64,000 nt of DNA from Prinia subflava (taxonomy: Eukaryota; Chordata; Aves; Passeriformes; Cisticolidae). The notes beneath the pieces are model-generated. The model was given only the letters and a program-made list of their open reading frames with translations. It was not told the DNA's origin and did no database searches. Position 1 is the first letter of the stretch. Each line of letters begins with the position of its first letter. The translations under genes were made by a program, and so were the position numbers. Below are positions 10,301 to 23,400 of this stretch, in pieces. The stretch is from assembly GCF_021018805.1 (NCBI RefSeq), contig NC_086259.1:5856001-5920000 (forward strand), read 5' to 3'.

Positions 10301-13300
10301 TAATAAGAGTACAATGTCCAAGTTAGAGAGTAAAGATTTAAATCTTTTGTTATTTCAGGAGTTGAAATTTTTTCCTTCCTGTTGTTTTCTTACTGAAAAT
10401 ATATCTACTGCCTGTATTACCTTTAGTGATTCTCACCAAGCCTCTCACAACTTTTCATACATACCTGTAATTAGTGTGCACGGTTCTGCCTTGGGTATCC
10501 TCAATTCACCAACTTGTTAAGAACAAATGAGTGACTTACAGGAGATCTGAGCAATAATCACAGATCCCCAAGTTGAACACCACAAGACCTGTACCAGTGT
10601 CAAGTGCCAACACTGATGTATTTGAAAAGGCAAAGACTGAGATGCCATCTGAGACACTTGTCCTGTACTAAGGAACAGGATGTTCTCCCCACTGTCTAAG
10701 GTCCATCACAGAGAGAGTCATGAGGGAGCCCAGATGATCTTTTTAACTCACCTACTTATATGTGCTGGTATTATGATCTCCTGTCTCAATTATTTCTGCT
10801 AGACATGCCTGAGTGTTCTTTCAGAGCTGAAGACAAGGGTGTTACACTGAGCTCCTGCTCATGTGTTGGTGTAGATAATGAACTCCCAGATGCTGAATCT
10901 CTGAGTTTGTCAGAAGTTGTTAGTCAAATCCTGCAGGAGTACTGAAAGCATTCCTCATGGAAGTCTGGAATCAAAGTAGGTTTGAATCAGCATCATCAAG
11001 TTGGATGCATGGCTCCTGTTTGGGCCGACTTCTAATGAAAAGCTTATGAATTAAAAAGAGTTAGCCAGAAAAGGAAAGGGCAGGTAAGAGGAACCAGGCT
11101 CAGGAAACTGAAAGCATCAAATGCAGCAAATTTTAAGCTAACTTTTAGTAAGTATGTTGTGGGGGACCTCAGATTGTTAGGTAGTGTGATATTGAACAAT
11201 TCTATTAAGAGTGGTAAAACAGACTTTTCTGAATGACACTTTGTAAATGAGTGAACTGGAATGAATGTCTGCCTGAAATCCTATGGGAATGTGACTTCTT
11301 GGGTAATCCTAACAGGGAATTTGACCTCTTTATTACAAAAAGACTGGCCATCTTGTAACAATTCCAAGCAGGCTTGAGGTTTGGCAGAAATCTCTATATG
11401 AACTGTTTCATTTTGTAACTGCATATTGTCCTTCAGAGGGTGAGAAAGCTGAAAATTGCAGGTAATTTAATTACTGATTTGTTTTTCCAGTGGCTGAAAT
11501 TGGTGCATACTCTAGAGGGTCATTGTCCTGTGAATTTCCTTAATAATACCACATAAAAGGGATTTTGGTGCACGAATTAAGTAACAGTTGAGGAAAAGTG
11601 AGCATGTTCTTTGCAGTGAGAGATGTCTGCTGGCTGCCTGGGGAGGATCCCTGCCCCTCCAATAAACTGCTAAGGTAATTCTAATGTGGAGGGCAGACCT
11701 GTGGCATCTAGACCATGTTGTATACATGTGCTTGTTTCAAACTCTACTTTGCTGCTTTTTAAAGAATTATGAATTCTTTTGAAAGAGTCTCCAAATAGCC
11801 ACTGCCAAATCTCTTGATTCTAGTGAAGATATGGGGAGCTATGTATTCTCTTCTGCACCCTTTCCTGTAACCAACATTCACACAGTCTGTAAAGCTTTTT
11901 TGATCTAAAATTGTGACATCTTATTGTGGAATATGCTGAAGTTTTAGGGAGGTGGGACTGAACTATTTAAAATGAAGCATCACTGCTTTCTCTATAAAGT
12001 GAGAACCAAGGATCTGCCTCCTGCAGCATGTGCATGGATAGAAGAGAGGTCCTATCACAAGCACTGGAAGGGCTCTTCTGTCATCTGGGATTTTCCCGAC
12101 AGAAAGAGCTTGGGATGTACTATTTTCTTCCCCCTTTACACAGTTAAAGATTTAAGTTTTTAAAATGTGACATTAGCTCCTGTTGAGGGGAAAGGCTCAG
12201 GGGCCTCTGACCTGGTCCTGCCTGAGCCTTTAGCATCCTTACAAGGGCAGTCCTGGGCCCTGGAGATGTCCTGCCTTACAGGGGATTTTCATGTAAAAAC
12301 ACCAAGTTCCTTTGACAAAGGGAAGTCTCTTCCCGTCTTGCAGAATGTGTAAAATCAGATGTACCAGTATCTTGTATCACACTATGCAAATAGTCTTAAA
12401 AAACCTTCTTTAAGTTTGCTTTGCAGAAATGTATCAAGGCTTAATGAAAGAGTGAACATACTGAAGGATCCTTTGTGGATTTAACAAACCTCACTATATT
12501 TTTTCAGGCTGAAATGTGATTTTATGTTACGTTTGTGAAAACCCAATTTTGCTATTCAGCGTTGTGTTTATCCTAATAACTAGTTATTTCACTGGCTTCC
12601 TCAACAAAGAGAAATAAAAAACAGGAAGGAATTTTCCAGTTGGTGGTAAAATCACAGTGTGGGCATACTTACAAGAGCAGAATTACTACAAGTCTTGTTT
12701 CTTTGATGAGGGAGTTTTGTAAATTAGCTCATTTTTGTCTTCTTGCAACAGACGCATGCAGAGATCTCTACCCTGCATCCCTCCTGCATTAATAAATAAT
12801 CATTCTGCATGTTTTTGGCTCTAATCACTTATGCAGACAACGGCAACTTTAGTAAGAGAAATGTTCCTATGGAAGGTATTTGTATGTCTGTGACTGCAGG
12901 TGAGAGATCTGTACTCTGTGCCCAGAGCTGTCTTTTCCTAACATTTCTGGGGTTTGATCTGTGCTCCAGTGAGTTGGTGTTTCGGTGCATCTCTTGCTTC
13001 ATAGTTTCTCAACTTTTCCTTGTGAGCAATGAATGTCAGTAAAAAGGGCTAAAAACGGCCCCCAGCAAATTACCCTACTTAAATCTAGTCTATGGCAGCA
13101 TTATGATTCCTTATATCTGGAGTATTTTTACCAAAGTTAAAAGAAATAATATGTTAATTTGCTTTATATTAATGTAATGCAGTGTTTTGAACAACAGTGT
13201 ATCAAATCCCTCACATTTAAAGTATCTGGCTAATAGGTTGTTAAAATGATAATTCCATCAAAATATATGACCAGTTAACATTTCATGATTAGCATCCCAT

Positions 13301-14480
13301 GTTTTAGACTCAAAGTTTATGCCCATATATATTTTTAAGTGCAATGTTATTGCTTATTTCAGCCTTGGAAATACTGCAAGTATGATTAGCAGACATAAAT
13401 AGTTTTTGTCTAAGAAGAAACTTATTTTTGGCAATATGAAAAAGCCTTATCCTATATGTTTGTAATTCTAATGAAGGTGTACAATTGATAGCTGAATTTC
13501 TCCTGTGATTATATTTCACTTCCATGCATGCTGTTCCAAAACTACAACTTCAGCTGTTTCAGAATGCTTTAGAAATAAATTCCCTTCTCCAGTTTTGCAT
13601 GATTTTTATAAAATTAGGTCAAAGGAATTTTCAATTGAAAACAGTACTTTGTCATATTATCTACAACACATGTCTAGCAAATTTATAAATCCAGTGCTCA
13701 TTCGAGTAAAGTTCCAAATCATAATGAATGGTTTAGACAGCATTATCATCAATTTCCTACAGGTGCAGCTGTGGAAATCAGTGACTTCAATCAAAAGCCT
13801 CTGTCAAGTTTCACTGCACTGTCATTTTTTACATTCAGGTTTTGCTGAAATTAAAAAAAAAAAGAAGACAATTCTGTAAATGTCTTTACATCCCTTCTAC
13901 CTTTGGGTGGTGCTTTTGAGCAGTGCTGTGTGGTTGTTTCTGTTCAAAGAATTTAACAGCACTCATATTTTTACACTTTATACTAACACTGTATTTCTTT
14001 CGTGATATTATGGAGTTAAAATTGCACTGTGTGTTTTAACACACATTACAACAACCTCTTAAGGCAAAAAAGTAAATTCATGCAAATGAGTTATGGAAAG
14101 TGAAAAGAATTGTGCTGCTTCATTCAGTGCAGGGATAGTTATTGGAAACAGGCATTTTCCTTCTGTGGACTCTGTGCTTACTCTGTGTCATGCAAGTGTC
14201 CATTGTTAAGTTATCATTTGAATACTAATCTTTAGAGGGTTTATAAAACGACCCTTCTTTATGAAGAAAGACTGCATGGTCTATATAGATTGCTTTAAAT
14301 AATTTCATTTTTTCACTTGTGTCTTTGAAATATCGTTGATACAGCTTGTTTCTGTTGCTTTGCTAGTATCTGAAAATTAGAATAAAGAGGAAACTTCATA
14401 TTCCTGAGTTCATGGGACACTTCCTAGTTTATAGTACTTCATATGCCACGGGCTTTCTGCAGCCTTCCTATATAAAACAC
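7399..14480. other. AT-rich non-coding DNA, nothing recognised
   Basis: No gene, RNA or named repeat is seen in this long stretch. Minor items: an A11 run at 13853-13863, a near-palindrome at 14028-14045 (TGTGTGTT, two T, then AACACACA) and an octamer word ATGCAAAT at 14080-14087. The largest open frame, 13505-13879, is rich in codons typical of AT-rich random sequence and has no domain. Confidence 0.55.
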
Positions 14481-15500
14481 TGCAATTAAAACCCAGTAAC
14501 ATTCAATAAAAATCCAGTGCTGATCCTTTTAAAGAAATTTAAGTGTAAAGAGCAGTGGAGTTGTGCCAAGCTGACCCACTGGACCTTGTGGAGCCAGGAG
14601 CCCAGGGCTTCTCCTGCCTTGAGGCATGCAAGGAAACAACCTGCACCTCCTGCCAGACCCACTGCAGGCTGACACCTCTGCCCCGAGGACATGGGAAACC
14701 ACTTGTTGCCAGCAAAATCTCTTTGTAAAGCTGTAAAACTTCAGTCCTGAGGGGTTCCTGCTCTTTCTCCATGGGTAGAAAGTTTGAGCTCTGATAAATT
14801 TGAGGGATTGTCATTAGGCTGTGAAAAGCAATCTTTATTTTGCTGATGCTTTCTGACTTATTTGCTATTTCATTTTTCCAAGTGCTTGTGTAATTTCTGT
14901 CTTCATGCAGTCCTCATGTAATTTTTTGACAGGAATTTAAAAAGTTTTAGGCTGTGAACATTTAAATTTTGTTGCAGATGGAAGATTTGCCAAACTTTTG
15001 CTGTTTTAGGCTTCATTGTAAAGGCTATACATTGTAAATTAGTGATTAAAAAAACCCTCAAATTTTTAGGTTTATATAATTATGATAAAATGACAATTTT
15101 TATTCATTTGTGATGCCAGCTTTCCAGTGTTGGAGTAGGGTTCCTTTCTGTGTGAAGCTGAGGGCTACCTGTCTGTGTCTACTTTTCACACTCTTCTGGA
15201 GAGAGCAGCTAGAACAGCCGGGCTCCTGTCACTTCACCTCGACTTTTAAACTCTCTGGGCCACTGTGAAATTCCTCTTAATCAAAGAAAAGCCTTTAAAA
15301 GCTAAAACCCATCGAGTTTGTATATGATTGACTTTTAGAATATCTGATTGCTGCTGTGTTTTTCTGCAGTTAGGCAGTGATGGCAGCTTTCTCCTGGGCT
15401 GCACTGAGAGCTGAGGCAGAAGCACCCAGAGCTGTGCCCTGGTTAATCCGTGCAAGGCTTTGCAGGATGGGGCTCCTGTTTGCATTTCCAGTTCTGTGAC
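14481..15500. other. Two GC-richer patches, no gene recognised
   Basis: Patches at about 14540-14780 and 15130-15490 are clearly richer in G and C than their surroundings. Both carry short minus-strand open frames of up to 91 codons without known motifs. They may be old transposon remnants or conserved DNA, and the sequence alone does not decide. Confidence 0.4.
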
Positions 15501-16149
15501 ATCAGGCCTCTTCTGCAACACAACAGTTCTTTGTTTTGTGGCCTTGCTGAATTCAGTTTCATGTTAAATGATCTTGCCTGTTTGTCTTGTGTCATTCAGA
15601 AACAACCCTTTGAAATCTCTCTTAACTGCTTTGCTTTACTTTGTTACCGTGTTCAAGTTTAATCTGAAAATAATGTCTGAGTCCTTCATCCTCCCTAATG
15701 AGTTATGGGTCTTCTCTGCCTTTTTTTTTTTTTATGGTCAAAATATAAAGCATCTGTGTGCTGTAATTCTCTTAATACTTAAATAATTGATGTTTAAGAA
15801 TATTAAGAAGTACTTGGAAGAAAAATTTAGTGTCCATAAATCAATTAAACTAATGCATACAAAATAATCAGTAGTACATGGGGCCAGGCATTTCAAGCAT
15901 TTATTTTTTTTCTGAATATATGTTGATAATTCAGTATATCTCTCTTTTTTCCTGTGCTGCCTAGAGGTTTGTGTGCTAAACTGTCTCAGTTAATAGGCAA
16001 GGAAGAGAGGTAATACTTTAAACCATTTTAAAGAAAAGGCATTAATGTAATTTCTGAAAAATAGTAGCCCCAAATAATGAATTTCTCAAACTAAGCATTC
16101 CAAGCACTTTATTTAATAGGGGTCTTTTTTTTGGGAGGGGTGGGAAGCC
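15501..16149. other. AT-rich non-coding DNA
   Basis: A T13 run lies at 15721-15733. Nothing else is supported. Confidence 0.55.
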
Positions 16150-16420
16150 CCATTCCCTCTTTGCCAGTGCAGCAGCACCCAGGTATGCTGGGATAGCAGC
16201 AAAAGTGTTGACCACGCAGAATTGACGAGACAAATGTCTCCTCATTGTGTGAAGCATGAAGGCCATGATAGATGATTTCAAACAACAAAGCGCAGCCACT
16301 GAGACAAAATTAGTGTTGTTTTAATTACCAGTGTCTGTAATGTTATCTATCCATAACTGTCTTGAAATAGAGTGTCAACAGAAGGAACAGAAAGACACAT
16401 GAGTTAATACTTCCATGTAG
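16150..16420. promoter_or_regulatory. Candidate conserved non-coding element
   Basis: A higher-complexity block with little simple repeat. It keeps several CpG (near 16216, 16226 and 16291) in an otherwise CpG-poor area and includes a TAATTA word near 16320. The texture resembles vertebrate conserved non-coding elements, but conservation was not tested. Confidence 0.25.
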
Positions 16421-16989
16421 TATTTCTTATGTTCCTTGAGTTGCAACTGTGTGTCTTTATAAAAAACATTTAAAGCTTTCTTTGAAACATTTACTTATAA
16501 CTTAAAAAAAAAAAAAGTTCTGTACTTTTAGAAAAGTGTCATTTTATCTTTCTAAGAAAAGAAATAAGCAGTTCCTATTAAATGCTATTTGGAAGTCAGG
16601 GTAAGGGGTAGAAAATGGAACTTGGCCTGACATTTTTCAAGCAAAGTTTACACTCAGTGAGCTGTGGTTTTTATCAGTCACAAATAGCATTATGACACTA
16701 ATAGTAAAGAAGATTCTTTATTCCTGAAATATTCCTGAGTTGAGATGGGGTGTTCTTCATATATTAGCAAGTGTATATATTGTGAAGATGAAGCATTTCT
16801 TACTTTCTGGGCTTGCAGGAGATGAAAGATAGGCCAGCTTTTGAAAATGGTCTACATGGCACCTGCTACAAATGAGCAGGGAAAGCAATCGAGCTAATAG
16901 ATTACAGTAATTATCCAATCTTTGGCTAGTTTGTATTGGCAAACTATAAATACAGTACACATTAGAACAAGGTGCTTACAGAATGTACA
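16421..16989. other. AT-rich non-coding DNA
   Basis: An A13 run lies at 16504-16516. Nothing else is supported. Confidence 0.55.
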
Positions 16990-17460
16990 TGAAAGGTCAA
17001 TGTAATTTGCAAGTCGCTAGTCATTAGAATATGCTAAAAACCATTGCTTCAGGGCTCAGATTTTAATGATGAATACATTGATTATTAAGTAGCAGAGGAA
17101 AAATGTAGCAGAGCTACTGTAGTGTAATGATAGGTCGCTTTATTTTGGGAAGGAAATCAACTAAGCTTCAGAGTGCATGCATTGAGAAATATAATTGCAG
17201 TGAGGAAAATTCCTCAGAGGAGCTTGGCACATATTAAAAGCAAAAACTTGAGACATGTTTGTGATAAGATTACTAATAAATCTCTGGTAAGTCTTAGACT
17301 CCTGACAATAACACAGCAACAGAGCACTTCATCTTCTCCATGCTTTAGAATTTAAGATCGGTCACAAACAATCTAAATTACGACTGATACTAGGCAGATG
17401 CAGTGCTGCGCTGTGTTGCTCATCATAAATCTCCTGTTCCTTATATGCAAATTAAACTCC
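16990..17460. promoter_or_regulatory. Candidate conserved non-coding element with POU/homeodomain site
   Basis: A complex block with scattered CpG (two GTCGCT words, ATCGGT, ACGACT and GCGCTG) and many short TAAT or ATTA words. ATGCAAATTA at 17445-17454 joins a consensus POU octamer to a homeodomain core. Such composite sites are common in developmental enhancers. The enhancer role is inferred from motif content only. Confidence 0.3.
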
Positions 17461-19560
17461 ATTTTAAAAGATAATTTTTCACATGGTGATCTCCTTTATT
17501 TGTGAAATACCAGTGGTTCTTAATGTTAGGAGAGCCATCTCAGGAGTACAATGTAACCATGGCTTTGGGAGAGGAGAAAAAGGAGGGAAGTTTGTTTGGA
17601 ATAGTTTGGACATCAGTGCATGGGATGTTTCAAATAACTTATTAAGGTAGACACAGCACTAACAGTGTTTGTAGTTTAGCTGTGGCCTTGTTTTCTTCAG
17701 CAGCTGCCTGAGTAACTTATCTTTGACTTTAAAATTCTGTCTTGTTTATATCAAATCTTCAAGGTTCTTTAACTCTTAAAACAGTAGAACAGAACATAAC
17801 CAAGCCGTGTAGACAAAAATGTTTGTCTTCATCAGCAAACAATAACTCCCTTCAGCTCTTCATTTAAACCAGCAAGATTATCTCCCTTCAGTATTTTGGA
17901 AATAGTTATGTGTGCATTGCTGATTTTGTCTCTCTCTTGTGTAGATGCAGAGTTATTGGGAATGGGATATAGAGAATGTAGATTTAATTAGTTGCTATTC
18001 AGGTGTTATCAAAACAGGCCATGTCTTACAGGAGTGAGATCTGAAATGCAAGAAATTTTGCGTATCGGGGAAGGGATGTTAAAACCTTTATGAATTTCCT
18101 TAAAAAAATATTTGTAATCTGTTTCCATGAAAAGACTTGAAATGCTTCTGTGAATCATAACTTGTGTACTGTAAAGGGAAAGAAACGTGTAAGAGCAAAG
18201 TACAGAACATATCAAAAGTGTTCTTTCACTTGACATGTTTGATAAGTCTTAAAAATAACTCTTGCTAAATTGAATCAAGCTATATGTTGTACAGTCTGAG
18301 ACATGAGGAGAGAATGGATAGGATTGAGGAGCACTTAGCAGAACATTAATCAGATGGGCCACATTCTCCTTGGTATAACTAATTCTTGCTCCTTTGACAT
18401 CACTGGTCCGCATCACTTAAAATTCTGATCTGGCTAAGATGGTTTGGTCTGTGAGTAATGGTTGATGTTGGTGTCAACATACTGAGTATTGAGTATTTTG
18501 TTTTTCTGAGGAATTGGAACAAATCCTGTCTCTTAGTAATGTTTTTAGAACTCGGCATGTGATAGCTGCAGGTTAGGAAACTTTTTAAAGAGTAAAAAAA
18601 GTGAAATTTTCTGTTGAAAAACAAACAAACTCCTACTGTTGAAACGAATTAGAATTATTCTTAGGTAGCCTGTGTTAGGTCAGTAACCCAGTATAAGTCT
18701 TTATGTTTTCAGATTGTCATATATCCATAGATGTTTCTCACAGTGTGATGTCCTTGATCACGCTTCCTGTTATTTCTTTTGAAACTTGTTGGCAAATCCC
18801 TACTTCTGAAACAGCAAACTGTGCTGTAAAGCGATTAGATTATGCATACTTAGGAGTGTTTTTGGAAGCAAATACAGGCTGTTGGTCTCCCTGAGTGATT
18901 TTGTTGTTGACTGTCTGGCTGAGGAGGGTGTGTGATTACAGTCACAGTAAATTTCACATTCAAAAGCAAATGAGCACTGGTTTTAGTTCCCTTGTTCCTT
19001 ATTTGCCCTATTGAAACAGATACTCCTGTACCTAGTGCTGTGTAGTACAATGATGTGAATTCATCAAAACATGCATTAAGGGGCAACACTACACAAGGGT
19101 AAGGATATAAATATGTTTTACAATTCTTAGCTTCCTATCATAAGAATAGTTCACGAGTGAATGTAAATTTACAATAGGTGCTTATCAAATGTGAAAATGC
19201 TTGCAAATCAGAAACAAACTTTGGGACTATAAACATATTTCAATGATAGTTCATGCAAAGAATATGTTTGATAGTAAGAAATAATGTTCTCTTTTAGTTT
19301 CTACATGAAGCAGGGTGACACATTATTGTATATAGAGAATTACAACACATCTGGCTCAGAGCACTGCAGACAAGCTTTAATCCTTTAATCAGAATGCTTA
19401 TTATTAGGGAACATGTAATGACATAAAATATTATTATTTATTTATAAAGCAAGAAAAGAGCATTATCAAGCATAAAGGGATGATAAAGTGCAGTTAAATC
19501 AGTTGATTTTACTTCTGTCTTCCATACAGAAGTGACATACATACTATCAGTCTTCTATAT
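17461..19560. other. AT-rich non-coding DNA, nothing recognised
   Basis: Only short chance open frames are seen, with no recognisable repeat family or CpG cluster. Confidence 0.55.
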
Positions 19561-19764
19561 TTTTTAAAATACTTAAAAGAATTATTGAAACATGCTAATT
19601 TCTTGCATAAAAAAAAAGTTATCTGACTTTTGAAAGTAAGTTTTGAATACCACTGTGACCAAGTGGTTTTTAAAGTACTTGATAAAAATATTGAAATATG
19701 CTAATGAATTGCTTAAAAGAAACTTATCTGACTTCTGAAAGTAAGTTCTGAATACCACTGTGAC
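19561..19764. repeat. Tandem duplication, unit about 106 bases
   Basis: Copy one (19561-19666) and copy two (19667-19764) share ordered blocks. These include a TTTTTAAA.TACTT start, TATTGAAA or TTGAAACATGCTAAT, and a well kept TTATCTGACTT.TGAAAGTAAGTT.TGAATACCACTGTGAC end. The 3' halves are nearly identical and the 5' halves have drifted. The offset is 105-106 bases throughout. There is no coding content. Confidence 0.9.
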
Positions 19765-19766
19765 TT

Positions 19767-19785
19767 GTACATGTGTCCCATGTAC
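19767..19785. repeat. Small perfect hairpin
   Basis: GTACATG, a 5-base loop TGTCC, then CATGTAC. It lies directly after the tandem duplication. It is too short to mean much by itself. Confidence 0.9.
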
Positions 19786-20073
19786 GTGTGAGTTGGAATA
19801 TTTTACTCCACTAAAGTGGAACCTTGTAAAATCTTTTGGGTTTGACTGTAAGATGCACTTGTACAGACAGTAATTGGCCTGTTACAGAGATATTAATTAA
19901 CTTGTTAGAAATGTTTTCTTTATTAATGAGAAATTCACACATACTATTTAAATTAATTTGTATAGTTTAAAATTAATTTATTGTGGCCTTCGATGACCTC
20001 AAATCTACTAAGACAAAGCTGGAGTATTGTACTAACTGTTAAACCATTCATTAAACATTTTATGCAAATAGTG

Positions 20074-20089
20074 TTTGTTTATAAACAAA
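20074..20089. promoter_or_regulatory. Palindromic forkhead-type site
   Basis: TTTGTTTATAAACAAA is its own reverse complement and holds the forkhead core TGTTTA on one strand and TAAACA on the other. It could bind two FOX-family proteins facing each other. Binding is an inference. Confidence 0.4.
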
Positions 20090-20400
20090 TTAACTGCAAG
20101 GATTTTCAAAACAGGTGCTGTGTTGTGAATGCGTACTAAATGATGTGGTACTGAAAGAATTAATTAGACCTTCAGATGTAATTAGTTGCAATAATTTGCG
20201 TGATTAGCGGCTTGGTTAAGAAGTAAGACACACACATTGTAATGCATGGAAGAGTCACTGCAGTAGCTTTGTCTTTCATACGGTGAAGATGAGATTTCCT
20301 CATGTTTAGGAAATTTTTCAAAAAATTGCTGACATAGCTGGAGTTAATTGCCAAGTATCCTGTAGGGGGTAACGTGGTTTTTTTCTCCCTTGGCTTGTTG

Positions 20401-20416
20401 CAATGCATATGCATTG
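20401..20416. repeat. Perfect 16-base palindrome with two ATGCAT words
   Basis: CAATGCATATGCATTG is its own reverse complement. The half-sites resemble octamer-type (POU) words and contain CAAT at the ends. Confidence 0.9.
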
Positions 20417-20420
20417 GAAG

Positions 20421-23400
20421 CAATACCATTTGTTTGTACCTCGATGAATTTTTAAAACAGAAGGCTGTTAACCCTAGATCTTCAAGTCTCCAGAGGAAGA
20501 ACTGATACTTAACATGTTCAGGGTTAAAAGATAGGCTGTGTAAGCCATAGGAAACAGGTCCAGTGTTTCAAGATCAGTTCTAAATATTCATGTAATTTTT
20601 CTCCCCTTGCAACCATAGTTCTGACTTTTCTTCTTGTGTGTCCAACAATGCAGTCAGGCATTGGAGGCGCATGGAGAATGCCTTGGAAACTGGCATTAGT
20701 CAAAACCAATTAAAAAGAAGGTCATGATTACTGATACTTAATTTATGACGATCATATTCCTAGTTATAATAAATGTACAGTACCTTTGTGACTTGCAAGA
20801 AAGCTTTTTTCCTCTTGATAATGCCTTGATGCCCAGTGACAATGTTAGAGAGTGGGTTTGAAATGAATTAATGTGGGGACTTGATCTTTGTTTTACCTGC
20901 TTGAAAAGGGTGACAGTAATCCACAATAGATTCACTTTACTGGTCACTGGTGGAAGTTGATGTTGCTTTGCTATTTGAAAGAAAAGGCTGAAGATTTTGT
21001 GCCTTGAGGCATCTAGAATGAACAAAACCAGTAATGACAAAATTTATCCTCTGGCACTACCCTCTTAATAGCTAGAAACACACTTGGAGGGCCTGCATAT
21101 GCATTTTGGAAGAACAGGTATGTTCTCTGTGAATCACATTGTCAGAAAAAGCAAAGATTTCTAAAAAGAAGTTAAAGAAGAGTACAGAAGGAAAAGGAAA
21201 AAAGGAAGTTTATTAAATCAGTTAAAAAGTAAATAAGTGAAATTAGCAGAGTAGAAAATAAGAGGAGAGGCTTCTCAGAATAACAGACTTGCCTGTGGTG
21301 AGTGTTAGAAGCATTCCATAGAGGTGATGTTGAATGATTCAAGGAATTTGAATTTAAGCTTTTTTAATACAGAATTTTATTTGCTCAGTTTAAGCAATGA
21401 CAGTTTGGGAGATGAGATGTGGGGGAACTTTGTTTCATCTCTGATGGAAGCAGTTGCATTATGCCTTGTTTGCTTTCTGAATTGCTGTAATGATCCTGAG
21501 GCGTGAGGTAGAGGAGACCTTGTTCAGAAGCTCAGCCTTGCTGCAGTTACCAAATTGTTTATCTTTTTGTAAGTTCTTGCCATATGATTTCCAGGAGTTT
21601 TTATGTAGCTGCAAATCTGACATAAGCAGCAAGAGCCAGCAGGAGATCTCTGGTTAAATGATGACCACAATGATGCTGTATTTGGATTAGTGACTGAAAA
21701 GTATTAGTGGTCACATATCTAAGAGAAAGTAGAACCTGAGCTTTTTATTGCAAACTCAGTGTGGAGCACAGTTTATCTTAGCACTGAGGCAGAACAGAAG
21801 TGCAGTACTTCTGGCTACTTCTTTTCTCCAGCAAAATAGCTATTTACACTTTTAATTTACACTCTTAACTTTTTTGTTTTAAAAGCACGGAAGGGAAATT
21901 GAATAAAATAAATATTAAAAATGACAAAAGAAGAACAAAAAGCATCATTAACTGCTGCACAGCTGCTGTGTGTCTGCTGTCACGGGGATTACCCTTAATT
22001 ACTATGGATGAAGTTTGCTATCATTGGTGCTTTGGATCCCTCACAATTGGTTTATTTTTAAAGGAGTTCTTTCTATGTATGTTTTAATAGAATATGCAGC
22101 TGTTAAAGTTTCAAGGGAAGAAATCACTGTCTTAGAATTGAAGAGCCTGAAAATCATTTGACAGAGCTAACATCGGGATCCACTTGAATGAATTTATTTT
22201 TTTCCTTTCTCTAGTCTGTTTAATTCAGTTCTTTTAAATGTGATGTTTGCAAAGTAGTCTTTAAAATGGGCTCTTCTCTATTGTGTTTGAATTTGAACAA
22301 AATTAACATTTGTATGTCATCAGTAGCTGCAATGCATAGCTCAAGGCAATGAAGGATAGAAAGTCAAAGAATATGGGAAATTTGATTAAAATGAATGAGC
22401 AGTAGAAGGTCTTAAGGGTGGACATAGCTTAGTTGTTGATTTATTTGTATTGTTTCTTGAGGCAAAAGAAGAGAATTCCATGGGATGTTTAGAAAATAGC
22501 TTATAAGGATGAAAATAAAAAGGTGGTTAAAGTCAATAAAATTAGGTTTAGACAATGTAATCTGGAGACTTCCCTACTTATGTATCTAAATTCTAGTCCT
22601 ACTTTGTAAAGTGGGAGAACCTTTCTCCAAAGAGTTTGCCCTGTACCTGTTATTTCTTGAGCTCAGTTGGATATTTATAATGTTTTGCATCATTTTACTC
22701 ATCAGGACATGGATTGCTTGGTGGATAATTGCATAGTTTGCAAGACCCCCCTCATCTTGCATTTTGAGGCCATGGCTCTCCCCTTTGTCTCAGTATTCTG
22801 AACAGTCCCGAGAGCAACTTTTATACTTTTGAGTATCCTTGATGGATTGATATAGGTGCCTTTTCCATGTTTCAAAAACTTTATTGTCAACATTTTTTCC
22901 TTGGTGTATAAGAACTGGAAATCTGAAATGCTTTACCTGCTAGTTTAATCAGAAGTGCAGTTTTTGAAAGATAATTTTAAATGAAAAATAATTTAAAGTG
23001 AAAATCTGAGGCAGAGGACCCATATTACTGGTACTAGTGAAAATCCACTCCACACCTTACTCAAATGAAAGACTCCTAAGTAATTTACCTACCATAATCA
23101 TTTTTGAACAAAAAAAAATTGTTTAGCTGGTTTGTAACACCCTTATGAAATGGCTATTTTTTTAAAGGAACAGAATAAGGAAACAATTGGAAACATTTGA
23201 ATGTTTATCAGTGGATATTTATTTTTGATATGGATATTATTTCTTCTTAGTCCCTTGTATTCTAAAACTAAAGGACATGGAGAATGCATGTGCTTAATGG
23301 ACCTGGAAAACATTTTTATGGATTCAGCTCTCCCAGAACCCCTCCCCAACTCCATGAACTAAGCAGCCCTAAGAATCCTAATGGATGTGGTTGTCTGCCA

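Larger units (their letters stand above)
19980..20420. promoter_or_regulatory. Candidate enhancer-like conserved element
   Basis: This block contains many sites typical of developmental enhancers: ATGCAAAT (20062-20069), a forkhead-type palindrome (20074-20089), several TAATTA or ATTAAT words near 20160-20185, GATTAGCGG near 20211, and an ATGCAT palindrome (20401-20416). At least six CpG are kept. Function and conservation are inferred, not shown. Confidence 0.35.

Noticed and set aside
13505..13879. 124-codon plus-strand open frame ending in an A run
   Set aside because: It resembles a processed pseudogene tail only superficially. The translation has no recognisable domain, and the A11 run is one of many in the window.
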